From contig JAZGUH010000116.1 in NCBI GenBank assembly GCA_037893225.1, positions 1,178,001 through 1,242,000 on the forward strand: a DNA stretch of 64,000 bases, given 5' to 3'. Below, one piece after another: positions 11,719 through 26,004 of this stretch. Each line of letters begins with the position of its first letter. Position 1 is the stretch's first letter. The translations under genes were made by a program, and so were the position numbers. The notes below the pieces were generated by a model that saw nothing but the letters and a program-made list of their open reading frames with translations, made no database searches and had not been told where the DNA came from. This DNA comes from Hippasteria phrygiana. Its lineage: Eukaryota > Echinodermata > Asteroidea > Valvatida > Goniasteridae.

Positions 11719-14556
11719 CTTGCTTTATTCATTCATAATTGCATGAAATATCAACCAAATGCAGTAATTTTGACATGTATGGATAGCTTAGATCTGGCGC
11801 TACATGTTGCAATTATCGGCGGCTTCTTAGAGTTAACACTTGTGGAGAAAATTCAAACCTCGCAATGTTTATTTTCTTTCCGGCCAACATCTGTGTACAT
11901 ATAACCGTCTATTTATTGCTCCATGCATGTCAAATTCCCTGGGGTATGGACTTGCTTTATTCATTCATAATTGCATGGAATATCAACCAAATGCAGTAAT
12001 TTTGACATGTATGGATAGCTTAGATCTGGCGCTACATGTTGCAATCATCGGCGGCTTCCTAGAGTTAAAACTTGTGGAGAAAATTCAAACCTCGCAATGT
12101 TTATTTTCTTTCCGGCCAACATCTGTGTACATGTTACCGTCTATTTATTGCTCCATGCCTGTCAAATTCCCTAGGGTATGACTTGCTTTAGTCATTCATA
12201 ATTGCATGAAATATCAACCAAATACAGTAATTTTGACATGTATGGATAGCTTAGATCTGGCGCTACATGTTGCAATTATCGGCGGCTTCTTAGAGTTAAC
12301 ACTTGTGGAGAAAATTCAAACCTCGCAATGTTTATTTTCTTTCCGGCCAACATCTGTGTGCATATTACCTTCTATTTATTGCTCCATGCCTGTCAAATTC
12401 CCTTGGGTATGACTTGCTTTACTCATTCATAATTGCATGAAATATCAACCAAATACAGTAATTTTCACATGTATGGATAGCTTAGATCTGGCGCTACATG
12501 TTGCAATCATCGGCGGCTTCCTAGAGTTAAAACTTGTGGAGAAAATTCAAACCTCGCAATGTTTATTTTCTTTCCGGCCAACATCTGTGTGCATATTACC
12601 TTCTATTTATTGCTCCATGCCTGTCAAATTCCCTAGGGTATGACTTGCTTTACTGATTCATAATTGCATGAAATATCAACCAAATACAGTAATTTTGACA
12701 TGTATGGATAGCTTAGATCTGGCGCTACATGTTGCAATCATCGGCGGCTTCCTAGAGTTAAAACTTGTGGAGAAAATTCAAACCTCGCAATGTTTATTTT
12801 CTTTCCGGCCAACATCTGTGTGCATATTACCTTCTATTTATTGCTCCATGCCTGTCAAATTCCCTAGGGTATGACTTGCTTTACTGATTCATAATTGCAT
12901 GAAATATCAACCAAATACAGTAATTTTGACATGTATGGATAGCTTAGATCTGGCGCTACATGTTGCAATCATCGGCGGCTTCCTAGAGTTAAAACTTGTG
13001 GAGAAAATTCAAACCTCGCAATGTTTATTTTCTTTCCGGCCAACATCTGTGTACATGTTACCGTCTATTTATTGCTCCATGCCTGTCAAATTCCCTGGGG
13101 TATGGACTTGCTTTATTCATTCATAATTGCATGAAATATCAACCAAATGCAGTAATTTTGACATGTATGGATAGCTTAGATCTGGCGCTACATGTTGCAA
13201 TTATCGGCGGCTTCTTAGAGTTAACACTTGTGGAGAAAATTCAAACCTCGCAATGTTTATTTTCTTTCCGGCCAACATCTGTGTACATATAACCGTCTAT
13301 TTATTGCTCCATGCATGTCAAATTCCCTGGGGTATGGACTTGCTTTATTCATTCATAATTGCATGGAATATCAACCAAATGCAGTAATTTTGACATGTAT
13401 GGATAGCTTAGATCTGGCGCTACATGTTGCAATCATCGGCGGCTTCCTAGAGTTAAAACTTGTGGAGAAAATTCAAACCTCGCAATGTTTATTTTCTTTC
13501 CGGCCAACATCTGTGTACATGTTACCGTCTATTTATTGCTCCATGCCTGTCAAATTCCCTAGGGTATGACTTGCTTTAGTCATTCATAATTGCATGAAAT
13601 ATCAACCAAATACAGTAATTTTGACATGTATGGATAGCTTAGATCTGGCGCTACATGTTGCAATTATCGGCGGCTTCTTAGAGTTAACACTTGTGGAGAA
13701 AATTCAAACCTCGCAATGTTTATTTTCTTTCCGGCCAACATCTGTGTGCATATTACCTTCTATTTATTGCTCCATGCCTGTCAAATTCCCTTGGGTATGA
13801 CTTGCTTTACTCATTCATAATTGCATGAAATATCAACCAAATACAGTAATTTTCACATGTATGGATAGCTTAGATCTGGCGCTACATGTTGCAATCATCG
13901 GCGGCTTCCTAGAGTTAAAACTTGTGGAGAAAATTCAAACCTCGCAATGTTTATTTTCTTTCCGGCCAACATCTGTGTGCATATTACCTTCTATTTATTG
14001 CTCCATGCCTGTCAAATTCCCTAGGGTATGACTTGCTTTACTGATTCATAATTGCATGAAATATCAACCAAATACAGTAATTTTGACATGTATGGATAGC
14101 TTAGATCTGGCGCTACATGTTGCAATCATCGGCGGCTTCCTAGAGTTAAAACTTGTGGAGAAAATTCAAACCTCGCAATGTTTATTTTCTTTCCGGCCAA
14201 CATCTGTGTGCATATTACCTTCTATTTATTGCTCCATGCCTGTCAAATTCCCTAGGGTATGACTTGCTTTACTGATTCATAATTGCATGAAATATCAACC
14301 AAATACAGTAATTTTGACATGTATGGATAGCTTAGATCTGGCGCTACATGTTGCAATCATCGGCGGCTTCCTAGAGTTAAAACTTGTGGAGAAAATTCAA
14401 ACCTCGCAATGTTTATTTTCTTTCCGGCCAACATCTGTGTACATGTTACCGTCTATTTATTGCTCCATGCCTGTCAAATTCCCTGGGGTATGGACTTGCT
14501 TTATTCATTCATAATTGCATGAAATATCAACCAAATGCAGTAATTTTGACATGTAT
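11719..14556 (+). repeat. 6-monomer higher-order repeat, period 1,388 bp, about two copies
   Basis: Units 11743 gTX-HV, 11975 E, 12206 aTC-W, 12437 F, 12668 aKC-Rg and 12899 aKY-pV repeat at 13131, 13363, 13594, 13825, 14056 and 14287. The join lies about 13107-13168, between the pV end of 12899 and the I site that distinguishes 14519 from 13131. The array then continues with 14519 I, 14750 gTC-Rg and 14981 aKY-Rc as it does after 10586. Confidence 0.85.
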
Positions 14557-17500
14557 AGATAGCTTAGATCTGGCGCTACATGTTGCAATTATCGGCGGCT
14601 TCTTAGAGTTAACACTTGTGGAGAAAATTCAAACCTCGCAATGTTTATTTTCTTTCCGGCCAACATCTGTGTGCATATTACCTTCTATTTATTGCTCCAT
14701 GCCTGTCAAATTCCCTAGGGTATGACTTGCTTTACTCATTCATAATTGCATGAAATATCAACCAAATGCAGTAATTTTGACATGTATGGATAGCTTAGAT
14801 CTGGCGCTACATGTTGCAATTATCGGCGGCTTCTTAGAGTTAACACTTGTGGAGAAAATTCAAACCTCGCAATGTTTATTTTCTTTCCGGCCAACATCTG
14901 TGTGCATATTACCTTCTATTTATTGCTCCATGCCTGTCAAATTCCCTAGGGTATGACTTGCTTTACTGATTCATAATTGCATGAAATATCAACCAAATAC
15001 AGTAATTTTGACATGTATGGATAGCTTAGATCTGGCGCTACATGTTGCAATCATCGGCGGCTTCCTAGAGTTAAAACTTGTGGAGAAAATTCAAACCTCG
15101 CAATGTTTATTTTCTTTCCGGCCAACATCTGTGTACATGTTACCGTCTATTTATTGCTCCATGCCTGTCAAATTCCCTAGGGTATGACTTGCTTTACTCA
15201 TTCATAATTGCATGAAATATCAACCAAATACAGTAATTTTGACATGTATGGATAGCTTAGATCTGGCGCTACATGTTGCAATCATCGGCGGCTTCCTAGA
15301 GTTAAAACTTGTGGAGAAAATTCAAACCTCGCAATGTTTATTTTCTTTCCGGCCAACATCTGTGTACATGTTACCGTCTATTTATTGCTCCATGCATGTC
15401 AAATTCCCTGGGGTATGGACTTGCTTTATTCATTCATAATTGCATGAAATATCAACCAAATGCAGTAATTTTGACATGTATGGATAGCTTAGATCTGGCG
15501 CTACATGTTGCAATTATCGGCGGCTTCTTAGAGTTAACACTTGTGGAGAAAATTCAAACCTCGCAATGTTTATTTTCTTTCCGGCCAACATCTGTGTACA
15601 TATAACCGTCTATTTATTGCTCCATGCATGTCAAATTCCCTGGGGTATGGACTTGCTTTATTCATTCATAATTGCATGGAATATCAACCAAATGCAGTAA
15701 TTTTGACATGTATGGATAGCTTAGATCTGGCGCTACATGTTGCAATCATCGGCGGCTTCCTAGAGTTAAAACTTGTGGAGAAAATTCAAACCTCGCAATG
15801 TTTATTTTCTTTCCGGCCAACATCTGTGTACATGTTACCGTCTATTTATTGCTCCATGCCTGTCAAATTCCCTAGGGTATGACTTGCTTTAGTCATTCAT
15901 AATTGCATGAAATATCAACCAAATACAGTAATTTTGACATGTATGGATAGCTTAGATCTGGCGCTACATGTTGCAATTATCGGCGGCTTCTTAGAGTTAA
16001 CACTTGTGGAGAAAATTCAAACCTCGCAATGTTTATTTTCTTTCCGGCCAACATCTGTGTGCATATTACCTTCTATTTATTGCTCCATGCCTGTCAAATT
16101 CCCTTGGGTATGACTTGCTTTACTCATTCATAATTGCATGAAATATCAACCAAATACAGTAATTTTCACATGTATGGATAGCTTAGATCTGGCGCTACAT
16201 GTTGCAATCATCGGCGGCTTCCTAGAGTTAAAACTTGTGGAGAAAATTCAAACCTCGCAATGTTTATTTTCTTTCCGGCCAACATCTGTGTGCATATTAC
16301 CTTCTATTTATTGCTCCATGCCTGTCAAATTCCCTAGGGTATGACTTGCTTTACTGATTCATAATTGCATGAAATATCAACCAAATACAGTAATTTTGAC
16401 ATGTATGGATAGCTTAGATCTGGCGCTACATGTTGCAATCATCGGCGGCTTCCTAGAGTTAAAACTTGTGGAGAAAATTCAAACCTCGCAATGTTTATTT
16501 TCTTTCCGGCCAACATCTGTGTGCATATTACCTTCTATTTATTGCTCCATGCCTGTCAAATTCCCTAGGGTATGACTTGCTTTACTGATTCATAATTGCA
16601 TGAAATATCAACCAAATACAGTAATTTTGACATGTATGGATAGCTTAGATCTGGCGCTACATGTTGCAATCATCGGCGGCTTCCTAGAGTTAAAACTTGT
16701 GGAGAAAATTCAAACCTCGCAATGTTTATTTTCTTTCCGGCCAACATCTGTGTACATGTTACCGTCTATTTATTGCTCCATGCCTGTCAAATTCCCTAGG
16801 GTATGACTTGCTTTACTCATTCATAATTGCATGAAATATCAACCAAATACAGTAATTTTGACATGTATGGATAGCTTAGATCTGGCGCTACATGTTGCAA
16901 TCATCGGCGGCTTCCTAGAGTTAAAACTTGTGGAGAAAATTCAAACCTCGCAATGTTTATTTTCTTTCCGGCCAACATCTGTGTACATGTTACCGTCTAT
17001 TTATTGCTCCATGCATGTCAAATTCCCTGGGGTATGGACTTGCTTTATTCATTCATAATTGCATGAAATATCAACCAAATGCAGTAATTTTGACATGTAT
17101 GGATAGCTTAGATCTGGCGCTACATGTTGCAATTATCGGCGGCTTCTTAGAGTTAACACTTGTGGAGAAAATTCAAACCTCGCAATGTTTATTTTCTTTC
17201 CGGCCAACATCTGTGTGCATATTACCTTCTATTTATTGCTCCATGCCTGTCAAATTCCCTAGGGTATGACTTGCTTTACTCATTCATAATTGCATGAAAT
17301 ATCAACCAAATACAGTAATTTTGACATGTATGGATAACTTAGATCTGGCGCTACATGTTGCAATCATCGGCGGCTTCCTAGAGTTAAAACTTGTGGAGAA
17401 AATTCAAACCTCGCAATGTTTATTTTCTTTCCGGCCAACATCTGTGTACATATAACCGTCTATTTATTGCTCCATGCCTGTCAAATTCCCTAGGGTATGA

Positions 17501-20296
17501 CTTGCTTTACTGATTCATAATTGCATGAAATATCAACCAAATACAGTAATTTTGACATGTATGGATAGCTTAGATCTGGCGCTACATGTTGCAATCATCG
17601 GCGGCTTCCTAGAGTTAAAACTTGTGGAGAAAATTCAAACCTCGCAATGTTTATTTTCTTTCCGGCCAACATCTGTGTGCATATTACCTTCTATTTATTG
17701 CTCCATGCCTGTCAAATTCCCTAGGGTATGACTTGCTTTACTGATTCATAATTGCATGAAATATCAACCAAATACAGTAATTTTGACATGTATGGATAGC
17801 TTAGATCTGGCGCTACATGTTGCAATCATCGGCGGCTTCCTAGAGTTAAAACTTGTGGAGAAAATTCAAACCTCGCAATGTTTATTTTCTTTCCGGCCAA
17901 CATCTGTGTACATGTTACCGTCTATTTATTGCTCCATGCCTGTCAAATTCCCTAGGGTATGACTTGCTTTACTCATTCATAATTGCATGAAATATCAACC
18001 AAATACAGTAATTTTGACATGTATGGATAGCTTAGATCTGGCGCTACATGTTGCAATCATCGGCGGCTTCCTAGAGTTAAAACTTGTGGAGAAAATTCAA
18101 ACCTCGCAATGTTTATTTTCTTTCCGGCCAACATCTGTGTACATGTTACCGTCTATTTATTGCTCCATGCATGTCAAATTCCCTGGGGTATGGACTTGCT
18201 TTATTCATTCATAATTGCATGAAATATCAACCAAATGCAGTAATTTTGACATGTATGGATAGCTTAGATCTGGCGCTACATGTTGCAATTATCGGCGGCT
18301 TCTTAGAGTTAACACTTGTGGAGAAAATTCAAACCTCGCAATGTTTATTTTCTTTCCGGCCAACATCTGTGTGCATATTACCTTCTATTTATTGCTCCAT
18401 GCCTGTCAAATTCCCTAGGGTATGACTTGCTTTACTCATTCATAATTGCATGAAATATCAACCAAATACAGTAATTTTGACATGTATGGATAACTTAGAT
18501 CTGGCGCTACATGTTGCAATCATCGGCGGCTTCCTAGAGTTAAAACTTGTGGAGAAAATTCAAACCTCGCAATGTTTATTTTCTTTCCGGCCAACATCTG
18601 TGTACATATAACCGTCTATTTATTGCTCCATGCATGTCAAATTCCCTGGGGTATGGACTTGCTTTATTCATTCATAATTGCATGAAATATCAACCAAATG
18701 CAGTAATTTTGACATGTATGGATAGCTTAGATCTGGCGCTACATGTTGCAATCATCGGCGGCTTCCTAGAGTTAAAACTTGTGGAGAAAATTCAAACCTC
18801 GCAATGTTTATTTTCTTTCCGGCCAACATCTGTGTGCATATTACCTTGTATTTATTGCTCCATGCCTGTCAAATTCCCTTGGGTATGACTTGCTTTACTC
18901 ATTCATAATTGCATGAAATATCAACCAAATACAGTAATTTTGACATGTATGGATAGCTTAGATCTGGCGCTACATGTTGCAATCATCGGCGGCTTCCTAG
19001 AGTTAAAACTTGTGGAGAAAATTCAAACCTCGCAATGTTTATTTTCTTTCCGGCCAACATCTGTGTACATGTTACCGTCTATTTATTGCTCCATGCCTGT
19101 CAAATTCCCTGGGGTATGGACTTGCTTTATTCATTCATAATTGCATGAAATATCAACCAAATGCAGTAATTTTGACATGGATAGCTTAGATCTGGCGCTA
19201 CATGTTGCAATTATCGGCGGCTTCTTAGAGTTAACACTTGTGGAGAAAATTCAAACCTCGCAATGTTTATTTTCTTTCCGGCCAACATCTGTGTGCATAT
19301 TACCTTCTATTTATTGCTCCATGCCTGTCAAATTCCCTAGGGTATGACTTGCTTTACTCATTCATAATTGCATGAAATATCAACCAAATGCAGTAATTTT
19401 GACATGTATGGATAGCTTAGATCTGGCGCTACATGTTGCAATTATCGGCGGCTTCTTAGAGTTAACACTTGTGGAGAAAATTCAAACCTCGCAATGTTTA
19501 TTTTCTTTCCGGCCAACATCTGTGTGCATATTACCTTCTATTTATTGCTCCATGCCTGTCAAATTCCCTAGGGTATGACTTGCTTTACTGATTCATAATT
19601 GCATGAAATATCAACCAAATACAGTAATTTTGACATGTATGGATAGCTTAGATCTGGCGCTACATGTTGCAATCATCGGCGGCTTCCTAGAGTTAAAACT
19701 TGTGGAGAAAATTCAAACCTCGCAATGTTTATTTTCTTTCGGGCCAACATCTGTGTACATGTTACCGTCTATTTATTGCTCCATGCCTGTCAAATTCCCT
19801 AGGGTATGACTTGCTTTACTCATTCATAATTGCATGAAATATCAACCAAATACAGTAATTTTGACATGTATGGATAGCTTAGATCTGGCGCTACATGTTG
19901 CAATCATCGGCGGCTTCCTAGAGTTAAAACTTGTGGAGAAAATTCAAACCTCGCAATGTTTATTTTCTTTCCGGCCAACATCTGTGTACATGTTACCGTC
20001 TATTTATTGCTCCATGCATGTCAAATTCCCTGGGGTATGGACTTGCTTTATTCATTCATAATTGCATGAAATATCAACCAAATGCAGTAATTTTGACATG
20101 TATGGATAGCTTAGATCTGGCGCTACATGTTGCAATTATCGGCGGCTTCTTAGAGTTAACACTTGTGGAGAAAATTCAAACCTCGCAATGTTTATTTTCT
20201 TTCCGGCCAACATCTGTGTGCATATTACCTTCTATTTATTGCTCCATGCCTGTCAAATTCCCTAGGGTATGACTTGCTTTACTCATTCATAATTGC
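14519..20296 (+). repeat. Mixed segment of 25 monomers
   Basis: Units: 14519 I, 14750 gTC-Rg, 14981 aKY-Rc, 15212 aKY-HV, 15444 gTX-HV, 15676 E, 15907 aTC-W, 16138 F, 16369 aKC-Rg, 16600 aKY-Rc, 16831 aKY-HV, 17063 gTC-Rc, 17294 N with X tail and Rg end, 17525 aKC-Rg, 17756 aKY-Rc, 17987 aKY-HV, 18219 gTC-Rc, 18450 N+X, 18682 Q-W, 18913 aKY-pV, 19145 gTC-Rc (4-bp deletion), 19372 gTC-Rg, 19603 aKY-Rc (ttcgggcc), 19834 aKY-HV, 20066 gTC-Rc. A 5-mer echo (16369-17524 against 17525-18681) is visible, broken at the N units. Confidence 0.8.
19145..19371 (+). repeat. 227-bp monomer with a 4-bp deletion
   Basis: The sequence gacatgtatggatag is shortened to gacatggatag near 19176-19180. The missing four bases lie between two copies of atg, so strand slippage is a simple cause. 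No other unit carries it, so it arose after the last copying of this segment. Otherwise the unit is gTC-Rc. Confidence 0.92.
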
Positions 20297-23200
20297 ATGA
20301 AATATCAACCAAATACAGTAATTTTGACATGTATGGATAACTTAGATCTGGCGCTACATGTTGCAATCATCGGCGGCTTCCTAGAGTTAAAACTTGTGGA
20401 GAAAATTCAAACCTCGCAATGTTTATTTTCTTTCCGGCCAACATCTGTGTACATATAACCGTCTATTTATTGCTCCATGCATGTCAAATTCCCTGGGGTA
20501 TGGACTTGCTTTATTCATTCATAATTGCATGGAATATCAACCAAATGCAGTAATTTTGACATGTATGGATAGCTTAGATCTGGCGCTACATGTTGCAATC
20601 ATCGGCGGCTTCCTAGAGTTAAAACTTGTGGAGAAAATTCAAACCTCGCAATGTTTATTTTCTTTCCGGCCAACATCTGTGTACATGTTACCGTCTATTT
20701 ATTGCTCCATGCCTGTCAAATTCCCTAGGGTATGACTTGCTTTAGTCATTCATAATTGCATGAAATATCAACCAAATACAGTAATTTTGACATGTATGGA
20801 TAGCTTAGATCTGGCGCTACATGTTGCAATTATCGGCGGCTTCTTAGAGTTAACACTTGTGGAGAAAATTCAAACCTCGCAATGTTTATTTTCTTTCCGG
20901 CCAACATCTGTGTGCATATTACCTTCTATTTATTGCTCCATGCCTGTCAAATTCCCTTGGGTATGACTTGCTTTACTCATTCATAATTGCATGAAATATC
21001 AACCAAATACAGTAATTTTGACATGTATGGATAGCTTAGATCTGGCGCTACATGTTGCAATCATCGGCGGCTTCCTAGAGTTAAAACTTGTGGAGAAAAT
21101 TCAAACCTCGCAATGTTTATTTTCTTTCCGGCCAACATCTGTGTACATGTTACCGTCTATTTATTGCTCCATGCCTGTCAAATTCCCTAGGGTATGACTT
21201 GCTTTACTCATTCATAATTGCATGAAATATCAACCAAATACAGTAATTTTGACATGTATGGATAGCTTAGATCTGGCGCTACATGTTGCAATCATCGGCG
21301 GCTTCCTAGAGTTAAAACTTGTGGAGAAAATTCAAACCTCGCAATGTTTATTTTCTTTCCGGCCAACATCTGTGTACATGTTACCGTCTATTTATTGCTC
21401 CATGCATGTCAAATTCCCTGGGGTATGGACTTGCTTTATTCATTCATAATTGCATGAAATATCAACCAAATGCAGTAATTTTGACATGTATGGATAGCTT
21501 AGATCTGGCGCTACATGTTGCAATTATCGGCGGCTTCTTAGAGTTAACACTTGTGGAGAAAATTCAAACCTCGCAATGTTTATTTTCTTTCCGGCCAACA
21601 TCTGTGTGCATATTACCTTCTATTTATTGCTCCATGCCTGTCAAATTCCCTAGGGTATGACTTGCTTTACTCATTCATAATTGCATGAAATATCAACCAA
21701 ATACAGTAATTTTGACATGTATGGATAACTTAGATCTGGCGCTACATGTTGCAATCATCGGCGGCTTCCTAGAGTTAAAACTTGTGGAGAAAATTCAAAC
21801 CTCGCAATGTTTATTTTCTTTCCGGCCAACATCTGTGTACATATAACCGTCTATTTATTGCTCCATGCATGTCAAATTCCCTGGGGTATGGACTTGCTTT
21901 ATTCATTCATAATTGCATGGAATATCAACCAAATGCAGTAATTTTGACATGTATGGATAGCTTAGATCTGGCGCTACATGTTGCAATCATCGGCGGCTTC
22001 CTAGAGTTAAAACTTGTGGAGAAAATTCAAACCTCGCAATGTTTATTTTCTTTCCGGCCAACATCTGTGTACATGTTACCGTCTATTTATTGCTCCATGC
22101 CTGTCAAATTCCCTAGGGTATGACTTGCTTTAGTCATTCATAATTGCATGAAATATCAACCAAATACAGTAATTTTGACATGTATGGATAGCTTAGATCT
22201 GGCGCTACATGTTGCAATTATCGGCGGCTTCTTAGAGTTAACACTTGTGGAGAAAATTCAAACCTCGCAATGTTTATTTTCTTTCCGGCCAACATCTGTG
22301 TGCATATTACCTTCTATTTATTGCTCCATGCCTGTCAAATTCCCTTGGGTATGACTTGCTTTACTCATTCATAATTGCATGAAATATCAACCAAATACAG
22401 TAATTTTGACATGTATGGATAGCTTAGATCTGGCGCTACATGTTGCAATCATCGGCGGCTTCCTAGAGTTAAAACTTGTGGAGAAAATTCAAACCTCGCA
22501 ATGTTTATTTTCTTTCCGGCCAACATCTGTGTACATGTTACCGTCTATTTATTGCTCCATGCCTGTCAAATTCCCTAGGGTATGACTTGCTTTACTCATT
22601 CATAATTGCATGAAATATCAACCAAATTCAGTAATTTTGACATGTATGGATAGCTTAGATCTGGCGCTACATGTTGCAATCATCGGCGGCTTCCTAGAGT
22701 TAAAACTTGTGGAGAAAATTCAAACCTCGCAATGTTTATTTTCTTTCCGGCCAACATCTGTGTACATGTTACCGTCTATTTATTGCTCCATGCATGTCAA
22801 ATTCCCTGGGGTATGGACTTGCTTTATTCATTCATAATTGCATGAAATATCAACCAAATGCAGTAATTTTGACATGTATGGATAGCTTAGATCTGGCGCT
22901 ACATGTTGCAATTATCGGCGGCTTCTTAGAGTTAACACTTGTGGAGAAAATTCAAACCTCGCAATGTTTATTTTCTTTCCGGCCAACATCTGTGTGCATA
23001 TTACCTTCTATTTATTGCTCCATGCCTGTCAAATTCCCTAGGGTATGACTTGCTTTACTCATTCATAATTGCATGAAATATCAACCAAATACAGTAATTT
23101 TGACATGTATGGATAACTTAGATCTGGCGCTACATGTTGCAATCATCGGCGGCTTCCTAGAGTTAAAACTTGTGGAGAAAATTCAAACCTCGCAATGTTT

Positions 23201-24068
23201 ATTTTCTTTCCGGCCAACATCTGTGTACATATAACCGTCTATTTATTGCTCCATGCATGTCAAATTCCCTGGGGTATGGACTTGCTTTATTCATTCATAA
23301 TTGCATGGAATATCAACCAAATGCAGTAATTTTGACATGTATGGATAGCTTAGATCTGGCGCTACATGTTGCAATCATCGGCGGCTTCCTAGAGTTAAAA
23401 CTTGTGGAGAAAATTCAAACCTCGCAATGTTTATTTTCTTTCCGGCCAACATCTGTGTACATGTTACCGTCTATTTATTGCTCCATGCCTGTCAAATTCC
23501 CTAGGGTATGACTTGCTTTAGTCATTCATAATTGCATGAAATATCAACCAAATACAGTAATTTTGACATGTATGGATAGCTTAGATCTGGCGCTACATGT
23601 TGCAATTATCGGCGGCTTCTTAGAGTTAACACTTGTGGAGAAAATTCAAACCTCGCAATGTTTATTTTCTTTCCGGCCAACATCTGTGTGCATATTACCT
23701 TCTATTTATTGCTCCATGCCTGTCAAATTCCCTTGGGTATGACTTGCTTTACTCATTCATAATTGCATGAAATATCAACCAAATACAGTAATTTTGACAT
23801 GTATGGATAGCTTAGATCTGGCGCTACATGTTGCAATCATCGGCGGCTTCCTAGAGTTAAAACTTGTGGAGAAAATTCAAACCTCGCAATGTTTATTTTC
23901 TTTCCGGCCAACATCTGTGTACATGTTACCGTCTATTTATTGCTCCATGCCTGTCAAATTCCCTAGGGTATGACTTGCTTTACTCATTCATAATTGCATG
24001 AAATATCAACCAAATTCAGTAATTTTGACATGTATGGATAGCTTAGATCTGGCGCTACATGTTGCAAT
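19742..24068 (+). repeat. 6-monomer higher-order repeat, period 1,388 bp, about three copies
   Basis: The core is N+X, E, aTC-W, aKY-Rc, aKY-HV, gTC-Rc. It starts at 20297, 21685 and 23073, with the preceding aKY-HV and gTC-Rc units also in register. The third copy breaks after its fourth unit, where the D-tagged unit 23998 begins. In the second copy the fifth unit (22610) has ttc at site 19 instead of tac. The unit composition differs from the 1,388-bp 6-mer at 11.7-14.6 kb (no F and no aKC unit, N+X instead of gTX), so equal length does not mean the same repeat. Confidence 0.88.
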
Positions 24069-26004
24069 TATCGGCGACTTCTTAGAGTTAACACTTGTGG
24101 AGAAAATTCAAACCTCGCAATGTTTATTTTCTTTCCGGCCAACATCTGTGTACATGTTACCGTCTATTTATTGCTCCATGCCTGTCAAATTCCCTAGGGT
24201 ATGACTTGCTTTACTCATTCATAATTGCATGAAATATCAACCAAATACAGTAATTTTGACATGTATGGATAGCTTAGATCTGGCGCTACATGTTGCAATC
24301 ATCGGCGGCTTCCTAAATTTAAAACTTGTGGAGAAAATTCAAACCTCGCAATGTTTATTTTCTTTCCGGCCAACATCTGTGTACATGTTACCGTCTATTT
24401 ATTGCTCCATGCCTGTCAAATTCCCTGGTGTATGGACTAGCTTTACTCATTCATAATTGCATGAAATATCAACCAAATTCAGTAATTTTGACATGTATGG
24501 ATAGCTTAGATCTGGCGCTACATGTTGCAATTATCGGCGGCTTCTTAGAGTTAACACTTGTGGAGAAAATTCAAACCTCGCAATGTTTATTTTCTTTCCG
24601 GCCAACATCTGTGTGCATATTACCTTCTATTTATTGCTCCATGCCTGTCAAATTCCCTAGGGTATGACTTGCTTTACTCATTCATAATTGCATGAAATAT
24701 CAACCAAATACAGTAATTTTGACATGTATGGATAGCTTAGATCTGGCGCTACATGTTGCAATCATCGGCGGCTTCCTAGAGTTAAAACTTGTGGAGAAAA
24801 TTCAAACCTCGCAATGTTTATTTTCTTTCCGGCCAACATCTGTGTACATGTTACCGTCTATTTATTGCTCCATGCATGTCAAATTCCCTGGTGTATGGAC
24901 TAGCTTTACTCATTCATAATTGCATGAAATATCAACCAAATTCAGTAATTTTGACATGTATGGATAGCTTAGATCTGGCGCTACATGTTGCAATTATCGG
25001 CGGCTTCTTAGAGTTAACACTTGTGGAGAAAATTCAAACCTCGCAATGTTTATTTTCTTTCCGGCCAACATCTGTGTACATGTTACCGTCTATTTATTGC
25101 TCCATGCCTGTCAAATTCCCTAGGGTATGACTTGCTTTACTCATTCATAATTGCATGAAATATCAACCAAATACAGTAATTTTGACATGTATGGATAGCT
25201 TAGATCTGGCGCTACATGTTGCAATCATCGGCGGCTTCCTAGAGTTAAAACTTGTGGAGAAAATTCAAACCTCGCAATGTTTATTTTCTTTCCGGCCAAC
25301 ATCTGTGTACATGTTACCGTCTATTTATTGCTCCATGCATGTCAAATTCCCTGGTGTATGGACTAGCTTTACTCATTCATAATTGCATGAAATATCATCC
25401 AAATACAGTAATTTTGACATGTATGGATAGCTTAGATCTGGCGCTACATGTTGCAATCATCGGCGGCTTCCTAGAGTTAAAACTTGTGGAGAAAATTCAA
25501 ACCTCGCAATGTTTATTTTCTTTCCGGCCAACATCTGTGTACATGTTACCGTCTATTTATTGCTCCATGCATGTCAAATTCCCTGGTGTATGGACTAGCT
25601 TTACTCATTCATAATTGCATGAAATATCAACCAAATTCAGTAATTTTGACATGTATGGATAGCTTAGATCTGGCGCTACATGTTGCAATTATCGGCGGCT
25701 TCTTAGAGTTAACACTTGTGGAGAAAATTCAAACCTCGCAATGTTTATTTTCTTTCCGGCCAACATCTGTGTACATGTTACCGTCTATTTATTGCTCCAT
25801 GCATGTCAAATTCCCTGGGGTATGGACTTGCTTTATTCATTCATAATTGCATGAAATATCAACCAAATGCAGTAATTTTGACATGTATGGATAGCTTAGA
25901 TCTGGCGCTACATGTTGCAATTATCGGCGGCTTCTTAGAGTTAACACTTGTGGAGAAAATTCAAACCTCGCAATGTTTATTTTCTTTCCGGCCAACATCT
26001 GTGT
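21936..26004 (+). repeat. Large block, first copy of pair C (offset about 7,405 bp)
   Basis: Units from 21917 to 25851 match those from 29322 to 33255 in order and in tags: E-like tail, W-like, aKY-Rc, tKY-HV, gTC, N+X (23073/30478), E (23305/30710), aTC-W, aKY-Rc, D (23998/31403), NL (24229/31634), tTC-Rc, aKY-HS, tTY-Rc, aKY-HS, aKY-HS, tTY-HV. A private change at 25398 (tatcatcc in unit 25387) is absent from the other copy. Confidence 0.85.
23998..24460 (+). repeat. D and NL tagged monomer pair (t-T-Y-Rc then a-K-Y-pS)
   Basis: The first unit has ttc at site 19 and atcggcgact (g80 to a). The second has ctaaattt in place of ctagagtt and the S end (ggtgtatggactagc, then tttactc). This linked pair recurs at 27701, 31403, 33717 and 42739. 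It is a strong landmark for the large duplicated blocks of the central region, and the S end is otherwise seen only in units near these pairs, between about 24 and 45 kb. Confidence 0.9.

Larger units (their letters stand above)
7444..13052 (+). repeat. Tandem duplication of a 12-monomer block, period 2,775 bp
   Basis: Copy 1 is about 7444-10277 and copy 2 about 10219-13052. The spacing of 2,775 bp is kept by the I units (8043, 10818), the rare tatgtacttgc end (8736, 11511), the E units (9200, 11975) and the F units with tttcacatg (9662, 12437). Unit order from 8736: aKY-HV, gTX-HV, E, aTC-W, F, aKC-Rg, aKC-Rg, aKY-Rc, aKY-pV, I, gTC-Rg, aKY-Rc. Unit 10124 holds the junction: its K middle matches 12899 and its C-Rg tail matches 7349. 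Confidence 0.85.
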
